Notes: generated by a model not told the origin, from the letters alone. Positions 1-8,909 are shown, numbered from the stretch's first letter. The stretch is DNA of 64,000 nucleotides from Rhizobium sp. NXC14 (GCF_002117485.1 NZ_CP021033.1:682001-746000); one strand, 5' to 3'. Numbers and translations are program-made.

Positions 1-732
1 GAGGATGCCATTCAGCTTGCGCGAGCAGAACTTGCCCATGTAAGCAGGCTGACCACTATGGGGGAACTTGTAGCCTCCATCGCCCACGAGGTCAGACAGC
101 CGCTCACCGGGCTGGTCAGCAGCGGCAATGCCTGCCTTCGCTATCTCGACGCGGATCCCCGTGACATCGTCTCCGCCCGTCGCGCCATCGAGCGCATGAT
201 CAGCGACGCTTTTCGTGCATCCGAGGTCATCGACCGGATTCGGGCAATGGCGAAGAAATCACCCGAACGCAGGGATCGGCTGAACATCAACGATATCGTG
301 TCCGAGACGATAGCCCTGGTGTCCACGGACCTTGAACGCAGTGCGGTGTCGCTTCGTACAAACCTCTCCGACGGCTTGCCCCCGATCGTAGGGGACCAAG
401 TGCAAATCCAGCAGGTGATCCTGAACCTTATCATGAACGCCAACGACGCGATGGCGGCGATGCCAAAAGGAGCGCGCGAACTCATCGTAAGCACTGAAAA
501 GGCAGCACCCAACACCGTTTTGGTGGCTGTCCGCGATAGCGGCCCTATCCTCGACCCGGCGAAGATCGGCGATATATTCGAGGCGTTCTTCAGTACCAAA
601 CCAAAGGGTATGGGCATGGGCCTGACGATCAGCCGTTCGATCATAGAGGCTCACAAAGGCCAACTCTGGGCCACGCCAAACGCGCCCCACGGTGCCATTT
701 TTCAGTTTACATTACCAACCGAGGAGAAATAA
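1..732 (+). CDS. Sensor histidine kinase, C-terminal part (truncated by window edge)
   Basis: The frame is open from the first base, so the start lies upstream. The visible part is the transmitter of a FixL/PAS-type kinase: a linker helix, the H-box with the phospho-accepting histidine (IAHEVRQPL), an N-box (NLIMNANDAM), a D-x-G segment (VRDSGP) and a late G-box (KGMGMGLTISRSIIEAHKG). The G1 region reads DSGPILDP where the family usually has a second glycine. The response regulator gene follows 51 bases downstream, so the two form a two-component system. The input domain is not visible and the signal cannot be inferred. Confidence 0.9.
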   Translation, partial: EDAIQLARAELAHVSRLTTMGELVASIAHEVRQPLTGLVSSGNACLRYLDADPRDIVSARRAIERMISDAFRASEVIDRIRAMAKKSPERRDRLNINDIVSETIALVSTDLERSAVSLRTNLSDGLPPIVGDQVQIQQVILNLIMNANDAMAAMPKGARELIVSTEKAAPNTVLVAVRDSGPILDPAKIGDIFEAFFSTKPKGMGMGLTISRSIIEAHKGQLWATPNAPHGAIFQFTLPTEEK

Positions 733-783
733 TTGATCCATGTCCGGGGCGCCGCCTGACCGGCGCAAAACTTGGGGACATGG

Positions 784-1410
784 ATGAAGGAGATTGTCTA
801 CATCATTGATGACGACGCATCCGTCCGCGAAGGCCTCGGCGATCTCCTGCGCTCGGTTGGACTTGAGGTACTGACATTCGCGTCCAGCCAGGAATTTTTG
901 GATAGTAAGCGCCCTGACGTTCCGGGCTGCATCATTCTCGATGTAAGGCTGCCGGGGCGGAGCGGCCTGGAATTTCAGAGCATGCTCCCTTCCCTTGGAA
1001 TTGAGCTTCCGGTCATTTTTATCAGTGCCCACAGCGACATTCCGATCTCTGTGCGGGCGATGAAAGCCGGCGCTATCGAATTCCTGACAAAGCCGCTGCG
1101 CGAGCAGGAATTGCTCGATGCCGCCTATGCCGGGATCGAGCGCGATTGCGCTCGCAGGCAGGAAGTCGCGCTCATTGCCGAGCTTCGGTCCCGCTATGAT
1201 TCGTTGACGCCGCGCGAGCGCGAGATCATGAACCTGGTGGTCGCGGGCAGCGTCAACAAGCAAATCGCTGCTCAAGTGGGCCTGAGCGAGGTGACCGTCA
1301 AGGTTCATCGCGGCCACGTCATGCAAAAGATGCAGGCGAGATCTCTCGTTGACCTGGTCCGGATGGCGGACAGCCTCGGATTGACGACGAAGCCGGCGTG
1401 GGCCAGGTAG
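784..1410 (+). CDS. FixJ/NarL-type response regulator, LuxR-family HTH
   Basis: A full-length two-domain regulator of 208 residues. The receiver domain has the acidic pair (IIDDDAS), the phospho-acceptor aspartate in LDVRLPGRSG and the conserved lysine in FLTKPLREQE. The C-terminal LuxR/GerE HTH reads LTPREREIMNLVVAGSVNKQ followed by IAAQVGLSEVTVKVHRGHV. A TTG codon at 772 is in frame, but ATG 784 gives the usual compact N-terminus. It is the partner of the kinase immediately upstream. Target genes are unknown; FixJ-like is a family label only. Confidence 0.92.
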   Translation: MKEIVYIIDDDASVREGLGDLLRSVGLEVLTFASSQEFLDSKRPDVPGCIILDVRLPGRSGLEFQSMLPSLGIELPVIFISAHSDIPISVRAMKAGAIEFLTKPLREQELLDAAYAGIERDCARRQEVALIAELRSRYDSLTPREREIMNLVVAGSVNKQIAAQVGLSEVTVKVHRGHVMQKMQARSLVDLVRMADSLGLTTKPAWAR

Positions 1411-1683
1411 GCTCACATATCTAGACCAAAGTATCGGGCGTCTGCCATGGGTGGATAGTCGGGGTGCCAATTCGGCTGGTCGCTTATCTCATTCGGCAAT
1501 ACGTTCCGAAGCCCGTCGGCTCTATCCTCTTACCAGCTGAAAAAACATGCAGCGACAGGACGGACGTTATCGCGTCTCGTTGCAAGAATCTGCGTCGGGT
1601 CCGCGCCTCCCCACCAATGGACGGACGTCATCGATGTTGATGCAACGCGCGAGCAATCGAAGGATGGAGGAAAGGTATCATCG

Positions 1684-1899
1684 ATGCAAAACCAGAGATA
1701 CGCCCTGCAGAAGAACCTCAACATCTACTGGACGGTAATCGATACGGTTTCAGACCAGAAAGCTCTCGTCCACGGCTTCGTTATGGACATGCTTACCGCC
1801 GATGAGGGCGAAGAACTGGTCAACATGCTGAACCGTGCAGAATCCCACGCTATCCTCGCGCCTGCCCACGGGGAGCACCGCGATCGAAGACGACAGTAA
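1684..1899 (+). CDS. Small conserved-looking hypothetical protein (71 aa)
   Basis: The ORF follows a strong purine-rich site (ggatggaggaaagg) about 8 bases before the ATG. The first 50 residues look like a folded small protein, with acidic helices such as MDMLTADEGEELVNMLNR. The last 15 residues are basic and low-complexity and may be a shifted tail. No signal peptide or membrane segment is seen. I do not recognise a named family. Confidence 0.5.
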   Translation: MQNQRYALQKNLNIYWTVIDTVSDQKALVHGFVMDMLTADEGEELVNMLNRAESHAILAPAHGEHRDRRRQ

Positions 1900-2079
1900 C
1901 TGTTCGATCGCCATCTAGCTGACCGCTCGTCCTATAGACCGTGACGAGGCGACGAGGGTTCTGACACTCTAAGGCGCCTCGAACAAGGGTTAGCTGCAAA
2001 CAGTCTAGCTGGCCTTGCAACCTGACATGCCACTTTTGACATGGCGGGAAGGCCCAGGCGTATAGCGCACCGGCTGTCA

Positions 2080-2203
2080 TCCTCGGTCGCTCGAGCGTGC
2101 GGTCCCGGCGGCTGGAATTGATACAGACGGAACGAACTTCGGCACCAAGATCGCCGGCGTCGCGCACGGCCTGAGCCGGTGCGTAAATCCTACAGCTGGG
2201 CAT
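2080..2203 (-). pseudogene. Fragment of a dnaE2 gene (middle of protein)
   Basis: On the minus strand about 40 residues read IYAPAQAVRDAGDLGAEV followed by SVCINSSRRD. They align with [18 protein letters not shown] and [10 protein letters not shown] at about residues 750-790 of the intact DnaE2 at 33.9-37.1 kb. Sequence on either side does not continue the match. This is a degraded piece of a second dnaE2 copy. Confidence 0.75.
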
Positions 2204-2464
2204 TCAGCTGCACGGCGCACAAGATGCCGCTGCGGCTCGATGAAAGACTTCGAGTGCTCCAACCAATCGACCGGATGAAGGCGCTGCCGAAGGGATGATG
2301 CGCGCGTTAAGTGATGCACCCGGGTTAACAGGTGCGCAACTCGTCGAGCGCATGGGGGCTTGAAACCGCGGCTCGAGTCGCTCCAATTTCCGCGTCTATG
2401 CTCAACTGCGGCGGCGTTCGATTGTTCGACCACCGCCGCGTCTTTATGCGTCGACCGGTTGTAC

Positions 2465-3550
2465 TCAGCGTCGGGGCTCAATGGTCGCTTCGCCGAACAT
2501 GACGCCGCGCGTCAGTGGCTTGGCGAGGAAATCATGCGGGAAGCCGAGAACGATGGCGCTGGCTTCGGCGAGGCGAGTGCGATGCTCATCAGACAATACC
2601 ACATCGAGCGCACCGAGATTGTCTTCGAGCTGGGCTATCGTCTTCACACCCATGATCGGCGAAGTCACGGCAGGGTTGGTAAGCGTCCAGGCGATCGCTA
2701 CCTGCGCCGGCGACTTGCCGATTTCGGCCGCAACCTGCTTCACGACATCGGCGATGGCGAGGCTGCGCTCGGTCAGCGAGCCGTTGCCGGCAGCCACATT
2801 CTTGCGGGTGCCGACCGCACTTGCGGTGCCGGCACCGATGTCGAGATCGGCGCGGGTATATTTGCCGGTCAGAATGCCCATGCCGAGCGGTGACCAGGGG
2901 ATGACGCCGAGGCCGAGCTCACGCGCCATCGGGATCAGCTCACGCTCAACCGTGCGCTCGATCAGGCTGTATTCGATCTGCAGTGCTACCAGCGGCGCCC
3001 AGCCGCGCAGGTCCGCCAGCGTCTGCATACGAGCCACCTGCCAGGCCGGCGTATCGGAAATGCCAGCATAGACGATCTTGCCGGCACGGACGAGATCGTC
3101 CATCCCCCTCATGACCTCCTCGACGGAGGTCGTGAAATCCCAGGCGTGCAGGTAAAAGAGATCGATATAGTCGGTGTTCAGCCGCTTCAGGCTGTCTTCC
3201 ACAGAGCGGATCATGCTGCGGCGGTGATTGCCGCCGGAGTTCGGATCCTTCGGGCGCGAGGTGATAGTATATTTGGTGGCGATGACAAGCTCGTCCCGGC
3301 GGCCTTCGGCAAAGCGACCGACGAGTCTTTCCGACGTGCCGCCTGTATACTGGTTGGCAGTATCGATGAAATTACCGCCGCGATCGACATAGGCGTCGAA
3401 CATGCGACGCGATTCCTGCTCATCGGCGCCCCAGCCCCAATCGGTTCCAAAGGTCATGGCACCGAGCGAGAGCGGCGAGACGCGCAGGCCGGAACGGCCG
3501 AGGAGACGGTAGCGGTCAAGGGACAATGTGTTGGTTGTTTCATCTGACAT
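2465..3550 (-). CDS. Aldo/keto reductase
   Basis: A 361-residue NAD(P)H-dependent oxidoreductase with a TIM-barrel aldo/keto reductase fold. The catalytic tetrad is visible: Asp63 and Tyr68 in FIDTANQY, Lys93 in ATKY and His135 in LFYLHAWD. The N-terminus LLGRSGLRVSPLSLGAMTFG is typical of the bacterial AKR groups close to YajO/Tas. It is divergent from a LysR-type regulator gene 97 bases away, the usual layout for regulator and target. The substrate cannot be told from sequence. Confidence 0.93.
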   Translation of the reverse strand: MSDETTNTLSLDRYRLLGRSGLRVSPLSLGAMTFGTDWGWGADEQESRRMFDAYVDRGGNFIDTANQYTGGTSERLVGRFAEGRRDELVIATKYTITSRPKDPNSGGNHRRSMIRSVEDSLKRLNTDYIDLFYLHAWDFTTSVEEVMRGMDDLVRAGKIVYAGISDTPAWQVARMQTLADLRGWAPLVALQIEYSLIERTVERELIPMARELGLGVIPWSPLGMGILTGKYTRADLDIGAGTASAVGTRKNVAAGNGSLTERSLAIADVVKQVAAEIGKSPAQVAIAWTLTNPAVTSPIMGVKTIAQLEDNLGALDVVLSDEHRTRLAEASAIVLGFPHDFLAKPLTRGVMFGEATIEPRR

Positions 3551-3647
3551 CGGATAAATCTCCTGTGTTGCAGACAGAAGATGCGCCTTGCCGATACTGA
3601 TAACAATGCTACATTATCGACATGACTTCTTTAGCAAAGAGAACATA

Positions 3648-4577
3648 ATGCGCGGAAGCGATTATGCGGAACTCAGGGCTTTCGTGGCAGTTGCCGAACA
3701 TGGCAACTTTGCCCGCGCGGCTGCCCGGCTCGGCATGTCGGCCTCCGCACTCAGCCAGACGATCCGCACACTCGAAGAACGAATGGGAATCCGTCTGCTC
3801 AACCGCACGACACGCAGCGTGGCGCCGAGCGAGGCTGGCCAGCGATTGCTTGCCGGACTAGTGCCCGCGCTTGCCGATCTCGACCGGGCGGTGGCGGATG
3901 TTGCGGCCCTGCGCGATAAGCCAGCCGGTCTCCTGCGCATCACCGCACCGCGGGTCGCGATCGTCCACACGCTGGCGCCGTTGATTGCTCCCTTCAATGC
4001 AGCCTATCCCGATATCATCATGGACATTATCGTGGATGACAAACTTACCGATATTGTCGCCGGTCGTTTCGATGCCGGCATCCGACTAGGCGAGATGGTG
4101 GAAAAGGACATGGTAAGCGTAAAGCTCGGCGGTGAGATGCGGCTCGTCGTCATCGCCTCGCCGGGCTACGTCGCGCGCCACGGCATGCCACAAACGCCGC
4201 GCGACCTGCGCGACCACTCTTGCATCGCTTCCCGGTGGCCGACGGATGGCAGCCTCTATCTCTGGGAATTCGAACGCGACGACGAGAAGCTCGAAGTGGC
4301 CGTCTCGGGGCCGCTCAGCACTACCGACAACCACCTGATGCTGCGGGCCGTGCTGGATGGTGTCGGGATAGCTTATCTCTTCGATCATCATGTGGCGGAA
4401 CATCTCGCCGCGGGCCGGCTGGTCAGCATGCTTGACGACTGGACACCCCCCTTCCCAGGCTTCCACCTTTATTATCCCAGCCGGCGTCAGATGCCGCCGC
4501 CGCTGCGTGCCTTCGTGGATTTTGCCCGCGGCAACTCGCTCAGACTGCCTTCAGAGGCACAAATCAGCCAGGAATAG
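3648..4577 (+). CDS. LysR-type transcriptional regulator
   Basis: A 309-residue regulator. The N-terminal winged HTH reads LRAFVAVAEHGNFARAAARL and MSASALSQTIRTLEERMGIR, followed by LLNRTTRSVAPSEAGQ, which places it with the subgroup that controls neighbouring oxidoreductases. A periplasmic-binding-like effector domain follows. ATG 3648 is preferred over an in-frame ATG at 3588 because the shorter start matches the family N-terminus. It is divergent from the aldo/keto reductase gene and probably controls it. Confidence 0.92.
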   Translation: MRGSDYAELRAFVAVAEHGNFARAAARLGMSASALSQTIRTLEERMGIRLLNRTTRSVAPSEAGQRLLAGLVPALADLDRAVADVAALRDKPAGLLRITAPRVAIVHTLAPLIAPFNAAYPDIIMDIIVDDKLTDIVAGRFDAGIRLGEMVEKDMVSVKLGGEMRLVVIASPGYVARHGMPQTPRDLRDHSCIASRWPTDGSLYLWEFERDDEKLEVAVSGPLSTTDNHLMLRAVLDGVGIAYLFDHHVAEHLAAGRLVSMLDDWTPPFPGFHLYYPSRRQMPPPLRAFVDFARGNSLRLPSEAQISQE

Positions 4578-4942
4578 CTGGCTGGCGCACCTATTTCTTT
4601 TTTCAATCAGTGTTACCGGATGAGGCGAGACCAGACCACAAATTGCCACTTCGCTTCCGCTCGTGCGCCGTAATCCGCTCTGTATTTTCTGTACCAGAAC
4701 GGCCCTGGTCCTCTCTGAACTCTATGGATTGGTTACAAACGCACGTTCCCCGGTAGGAGCTCCTCAATCCGGCTTGATTGTGACAGTAGACGATCGCGCC
4801 ATGCTGGTCAGATCGGATTATCTCGGGCGACAGGTCGCCACTTGATTCTTGTGATGACGCCGGAGGTATCAACGCGGGATCTAGACGTAGATTTTGTCAC
4901 CAAATGGTGCTATTTAAAACATCAGTACAAGGATAATAGACG
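4578..4942 (+). other. Intergenic stretch, nothing recognised
   Basis: The 365 bases between the LysR gene and the vapBC module contain no ORF with protein-like composition, no clear terminator and no recognisable mobile-element end. Confidence 0.5.
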
Positions 4943-5143
4943 ATGCGATCGACTATCAATCTCGACGATACTCTTATGGAAAGAGCCAAGTCCCTGACCG
5001 GCACAAAAGAAACCGCGGCTCTCGTCCGCCAGGCGTTGGAGACGCTTATCCGAGTAGAGTCCGGAAAACGCCTGATCGCGCTCGGTGGAACTATGCCCGA
5101 TGCGGAGGCGGCTCCACGTCGCCGGAGCGCGGCGGCCAAGTGA
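4943..5143 (+). CDS. vapB: VapB-type antitoxin
   Basis: A 66-residue protein starting MRSTINLDDTLMERAKSLTG, typical of VapB antitoxins of the type II VapB family: a short beta strand and two helices for DNA binding, then a charged tail that would wrap the toxin. Its stop codon overlaps the GTG start of the toxin gene (GTGA), so the two are translationally coupled. VapB proteins normally neutralise the toxin and repress their own operon. Confidence 0.85.
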   Translation: MRSTINLDDTLMERAKSLTGTKETAALVRQALETLIRVESGKRLIALGGTMPDAEAAPRRRSAAAK

Positions 5144-5523
5144 TACTGGCAGACACTTCTGTATGGATCGATCATTTTCGCCAAGTTGATGCGGAGCTTA
5201 GGACGATCATTGAGCACGATCGTCTACTCTGCCATCCGGCTGTGGTCGGCGAACTGGCACTTGGCAGCCTTCGAGATCGCGAGCGTGTGATTACATTTCT
5301 GGCAGCCCAGCGCCAAGCGTTCGTCGCAACGCACGACGAAGTGATGACAATGATCGACCGTCACGGCATCTTCAGTATGGGCATCGGCTATACCGATGCC
5401 CACTTGCTCGCCTCGATACTGCTTGATCGGCGAGCGGCATTATGGACCAAGGACAAGCGTCTGCAGGCGGCGGCCGAAAAGGCAGGCGCTTCATTGCATA
5501 AGCCCGCCCATCCCCGCAACTAA
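5140..5523 (+). CDS. vapC: VapC-type PIN-domain ribonuclease toxin
   Basis: A 127-residue PIN-domain protein. The N-terminus ILADTSVWIDHFR has the first catalytic Asp. A conserved Glu lies in HPAVVGELALG and further acidic residues lie in GYTDAHLLAS and WTKDKRLQAAA. PIN toxins cut RNA in a metal-dependent way. It starts at GTG 5140, overlapping vapB. The length is normal and all catalytic acids are present, so the module may be active. Confidence 0.88.
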   Translation: MILADTSVWIDHFRQVDAELRTIIEHDRLLCHPAVVGELALGSLRDRERVITFLAAQRQAFVATHDEVMTMIDRHGIFSMGIGYTDAHLLASILLDRRAALWTKDKRLQAAAEKAGASLHKPAHPRN

Positions 5524-5617
5524 ACACCAAAATAGTCCGACTTTTCGGATTATCCGGTCTCTGTCGCCTTGATGAGAGCAGAACCAAACCCGTCATTCAG
5601 CATCTGCTTGCAGTTGA

Positions 5618-5890
5618 TGGCATAAAGATATTTCTCAGCAGAAGCCCCGGCGCCGACCGTTCGCGAGAATCCGGGCTGCCCAGAGAGCCGTGCGCGAACT
5701 CGTCGCCGCCGCGGCCGGTCGGCGGCCGGAACTCACTGTCGCGCCCGGCAGGCAAGGCAGATCGGCCGAGAGATCGAGGAGCTGCTGAGGGACGAGGTGT
5801 TCCAGGTCGGCTTCCTGCTAGATCCTGCCATTGATCATGATGGCGCCGAGCACCACCCTGCGCGAGCCGATGTTCGAACCGACCTGACGC
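5618..5890 (-). pseudogene. Remnant of dnaE2, C-terminal end
   Basis: Read on the minus strand in more than one frame, this stretch matches the last 100 residues of DnaE2: RRVVLGAIMINGRI compares with [16 protein letters not shown], and [20 protein letters not shown] with [19 protein letters not shown]. Nucleotide similarity to 33.9-34.2 kb is also obvious by eye. Frameshifts and loss of the rest of the gene show that it is dead. It belongs to a polymerase copy other than the intact one. Confidence 0.82.
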
Positions 5891-6007
5891 CACGCTTCAG
5901 CGCCGGCGAGCCAGCCAAGGCACGGCGATGCAAACTGTCCTGTCGATCGAATAACTCTCAAGAAGGTATCAGCGGTGGCCGGAATAAACTCCAACAGCAT
6001 CTGCAGC

Positions 6008-7078
6008 TTAAGATCGATGATCATGTGCCCCGGGAAGGTTCGCGCGATAGAGCCGCTGTTGACGATTGAGGAGCATCGAATCGCCGAATTCATGCGCACG
6101 GTAGCGGCATGTGGTGAGAGCGGCGGAGGCGCTGGTGAGCAGGCCATCATCGGCAAAGGCGCGCAACAGCTCGAAGTGACTTTCGCCGGGCTGGTGGACG
6201 CCAGTGAGAACCGCATCGACGACGCGGAGCGGAGTGCCACGGCCGATGCGGCCTGTCGCAATACCATCTCCGGTACCCACGCTGCCATCGGGATTGGCGG
6301 CTGCTTCAAGTGCGCGCACGACGCTCGTGCCGATCGCGATGATGCGGCTGCCTCTGAGCCGCGCCCGCGCTACCTGCGCCACTGTACATTCAGGGATGCG
6401 GTACGGCTCATCGAAGGGAAGGCGCGAGTCGAGCGCGGGTTCGCCGGTGGAAGAAATGCCCGCGGCATGCGTGAGTGTTGCAAAACCGATCTCGCGACGA
6501 CGCCAAGCTTGCAGTGTGCGCCAGTCGAGCGCGAAGGAAGCCGATGGCGCTTCGAACGCGACCGGCCGGGCGGCAATTCTCGTCCAAACATCCCATAGTG
6601 CCAACGGCTCGGGAACATGCGCGTATTGGATCGGCCTGCCATGCTGCGCCAGTCCTGCAAACATGGCTGCTCGGGTACCCTGGAAGCTGAGCTCGACAAG
6701 GCGAGGATGGTCGAGAACGCGCTCGACCCTGGCTTCAAGTGAGCCGAGCTGGAGGCGATCGCCTGATGCCAGCGCGGGCGGCGGCAGCCGATCTTCCGTG
6801 CGGGTGCGGTGATCGCCCGAGCCGAAGGCAATCGCTATGAAGCGGACTGGAGCGGAAGCTGACAGCCAGCCGGCTAAGCGGATCTCGATCGCCTTTCCGC
6901 ATTGGAGATGCGTGCCGTGCAGGCTGGCAGGCAAGGTCGCGGCGTCGTTGGCGACAACCAGATCGCCAGGATCAAATAACGTCCCGAGGTGAGCCCGCGG
7001 CAGCTCGCGCATCGTGCCGTCCGCCCCAACGACGAACAGCCTGGCCGCTTGCCGATCGAGGCGATCAGCGGCGATCAC
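6008..7078 (-). CDS. QueA-like S-adenosylmethionine:tRNA ribosyltransferase-isomerase family protein
   Basis: A 356-residue protein starting at GTG 7078, which overlaps the stop of the upstream SDR gene (GTGA). Family marks are the early PGDLVVANDAATLPASLHG segment, HGRPIQYAHVPEPLALWDVW, the loop FATLTHAAGISSTG, the stretch IIAIGTSVVRALEAAA and the C-terminal HEFGDSMLL. QueA adds the epoxycyclopentanediol ring in queuosine synthesis. This is the divergent branch with AND-A-ATLPASL instead of the usual NDTRV-ARL, and no other queuosine gene is nearby, so its substrate may not be preQ1-tRNA. The SDR-QueA pair lies behind a SoxR-type promoter. Confidence 0.8.
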   Translation of the reverse strand: MIAADRLDRQAARLFVVGADGTMRELPRAHLGTLFDPGDLVVANDAATLPASLHGTHLQCGKAIEIRLAGWLSASAPVRFIAIAFGSGDHRTRTEDRLPPPALASGDRLQLGSLEARVERVLDHPRLVELSFQGTRAAMFAGLAQHGRPIQYAHVPEPLALWDVWTRIAARPVAFEAPSASFALDWRTLQAWRRREIGFATLTHAAGISSTGEPALDSRLPFDEPYRIPECTVAQVARARLRGSRIIAIGTSVVRALEAAANPDGSVGTGDGIATGRIGRGTPLRVVDAVLTGVHQPGESHFELLRAFADDGLLTSASAALTTCRYRAHEFGDSMLLNRQQRLYRANLPGAHDHRS

Positions 7079-7797
7079 GCGTGGGCTCCGGCGGTAAGCG
7101 CAGCGTGAGCCGACAACGCCCCGATCATCGTTTCGAGGATCTCGGCAGCGGCCAGTTCCGGGTCTTTCAAGCTCGACGGATCGTCGTCCGGGAGCGCCAA
7201 CGCGTGCAGCGGGGTGTCCATATCGCCAGGGTCGAGCGCAAGGAACCTTATTCCATCGGATCTCGACTCTTCGTCCCAAATTGCCGTCAGATGGGCAAGC
7301 GCTGCCTTGCTCGCGCCGTATGCGCCCCAGCCGGGATAGGCGTTGACCGCCGCGTCGCTGGAGATGTTGATCACCAGCGCGCCGCGGCCCTCGCGGGCGG
7401 ACGCGGCAAGCGCACCGAACAGGGCTTTCGTCAGCCGGAAGACGCCGAGAAGGTTGACAGCGAGCGCCGCCTCCAGCTCCTCGCACTCCGTGTCGGCAAG
7501 AAGCGCCAGAGGCACAGGACCGAGGTTCGATGCATTGTTGATCAGGACGTCGACCCCGCCAAGATTGGCACTGATCTGCATCGCGATCGGATAGATATCT
7601 TCCTTCTTTCCGATGTCGGCGACAATGCCATGCGCGCCCGTCTCGGCTGCGACGCGCTCGACATTCGCGGCGGTGCGGGCGACGAAGGCAATGCTCGCAC
7701 CCTTCTCGGCAAGCTGCCGCACAAGCGCCCGCCCGAGGCCGGAAGTTCCGCCGGTGATCGCTACGCGAAGTCCTTGAAGATCGATATTCGCCTGCAT
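7075..7797 (-). CDS. Short-chain dehydrogenase/reductase (SDR)
   Basis: A 240-residue classical SDR. The Rossmann motif is TGGTSGLGRA, the NNAS motif reads INNASNLG, and the active site is Ser (ISSDA), Tyr and Lys (YGASKAALAHL). It precedes the QueA-like gene with a 4-base start/stop overlap, so the two are one operon. The 5' region carries a SoxR-type promoter, which suggests induction by redox-cycling compounds. The substrate is unknown. Confidence 0.9.
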   Translation of the reverse strand: MQANIDLQGLRVAITGGTSGLGRALVRQLAEKGASIAFVARTAANVERVAAETGAHGIVADIGKKEDIYPIAMQISANLGGVDVLINNASNLGPVPLALLADTECEELEAALAVNLLGVFRLTKALFGALAASAREGRGALVINISSDAAVNAYPGWGAYGASKAALAHLTAIWDEESRSDGIRFLALDPGDMDTPLHALALPDDDPSSLKDPELAAAEILETMIGALSAHAALTAGAHA

Positions 7798-7826
7798 TGC
7801 GGTGCTCCTTCAATGGGTACGCGTAA

Positions 7827-7857
7827 CTGCTACAAGTTCAAGTGAACTTGAAGTCAA
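7827..7857 (-). promoter_or_regulatory. SoxR-type promoter with SoxR box
   Basis: On the minus strand TTGACT (7857-7852) and TAGCAG (7832-7827) are separated by exactly 19 bases, the overlong spacer typical of MerR-family targets. The spacer holds a perfect inverted repeat, CAAGTTCA-AG-TGAACTTG (7833-7850), close to the known SoxR box. It lies 30 bases ahead of the SDR gene and next to divergent soxR. The elements are seen; regulation by SoxR is inferred. Confidence 0.75.
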
Positions 7858-7882
7858 GAGAGCTTCGTGCTTTTATTTATGG

Positions 7883-8317
7883 ATGGATCCGATGCTGACC
7901 ATCACCGACGTGTCGCGACGCAGCGGCGTTGCCTCATCAGCTCTGCGCTTCTATGAGGAGCGTGGGCTGATCGCATCCGAGCGCGCCGGCTCGGGACACC
8001 GACGCTACCACCGGTCCGCATTGCGGCGGATCGCTTTCATCGTCTTTGCACAGCGGATCGGGCTGACGCTTGAGGAGATCGGCGCCGAGCTCGCTAAGCT
8101 GCCGGCCGATCGCGTACCGTCACGTCGGGATTGGTCGCGGCTGTCGAGCGCGTGGGCAAAGCGTATCGACCAGCGCATAGCCGAGTTACAGCGCCTACGG
8201 TCCGGTCTTGGCGAATGCATCGGTTGCGGCTGCCTGTCGATCGACCGATGTCGCTTGGCGAACCCTGCCGACGTGGCAGGGCGCAAAGGGCCGGGAGCGA
8301 GGTATTGGCTGGGTTGA
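7883..8317 (+). CDS. soxR: SoxR, redox-sensing MerR-family regulator
   Basis: A 144-residue MerR-type regulator (141 if ATG 7892 is used). The winged HTH reads LTITDVSRRSGVASSALRFY, then EERGLI. The dimer helix is followed by the 2Fe-2S ligand motif CIGCGCLSIDRC (C-x2-C-x-C-x5-C), diagnostic of SoxR. In non-enteric bacteria SoxR usually responds directly to redox-active compounds and controls small sets of oxidoreductases or pumps. The divergent SDR-QueA operon with its SoxR-type promoter is the evident target. Confidence 0.93.
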   Translation: MDPMLTITDVSRRSGVASSALRFYEERGLIASERAGSGHRRYHRSALRRIAFIVFAQRIGLTLEEIGAELAKLPADRVPSRRDWSRLSSAWAKRIDQRIAELQRLRSGLGECIGCGCLSIDRCRLANPADVAGRKGPGARYWLG

Positions 8318-8909
8318 ATGAGCCTCCAATGATATGCCGAACGATCTTACGATCTTGCCGATTATTCAATGTGTCATGTCCCGACTTCACCTCCACACTG
8401 AAGATCGGCTTACGATTCGGCGACTCGGCTCCGGGCCACTGCCGCCGAAGAAGGTGAGAATGACGGAAAGCAAATTCCTGACCCCGGACTTCAGCAAATC
8501 TCTGCTTTTTCATTTGTCCGTCCTTCAAGAGGCCGGACTCTAATCCAATCTCGAGGAAATTACCCGTGGCAGGTCAACGGCGATCGAATTGGCGACTCGA
8601 CTCCTCCAGAACTGGGCGTGGAATGAGGTGATCAGCTCAACGTATGAGCTGCAAGATCGGCTTTAACCCTGTCTATGGAGCGGTAAGGACACGCCGCTTG
8701 CCAAAGACGCTGTTCGACCGTTCAATCGCATCGGGCAAGATGAGCGACATTTGGCGAAAGCCATGTCGCGCGAAAAGGCCGACGCCCTCGCATACCTCTA
8801 AGGTGTAGACCTTGCTTGTTGCTCCTTTCGATTAGCTGTTCCACGGAGCGGGCAATCGGTCTTGGCAGATCTCCGGAGATAGCTGGATATTTGGGATCGC
8901 GCCCGACCG
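8318..8909 (-). other. Intergenic stretch with a possible acetyltransferase tail
   Basis: No complete gene is seen in these 590 bases. On the minus strand 8816-8673 reads a protein-like segment ending in a stop, VYTLEVCEGVGLFARHGFRQ and then MSLILPDAIERSNSVF. The GLFARHGFRQMSL part resembles the last strands of a GNAT acetyltransferase, but the rest of the domain is absent. The remainder shows nothing I can name. Confidence 0.35.

Noticed and set aside
2360..2893. Plus-strand ORFs over the aldo/keto reductase gene
   Set aside because: They are antisense to a gene with all four catalytic residues in place.
6008..7813. A 601-residue reading frame on the minus strand spanning the SDR and the QueA-like gene
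   Set aside because: Only the part from GTG 7078 is protein-like; the upstream 245 residues are an arginine-rich shadow of the SDR gene.
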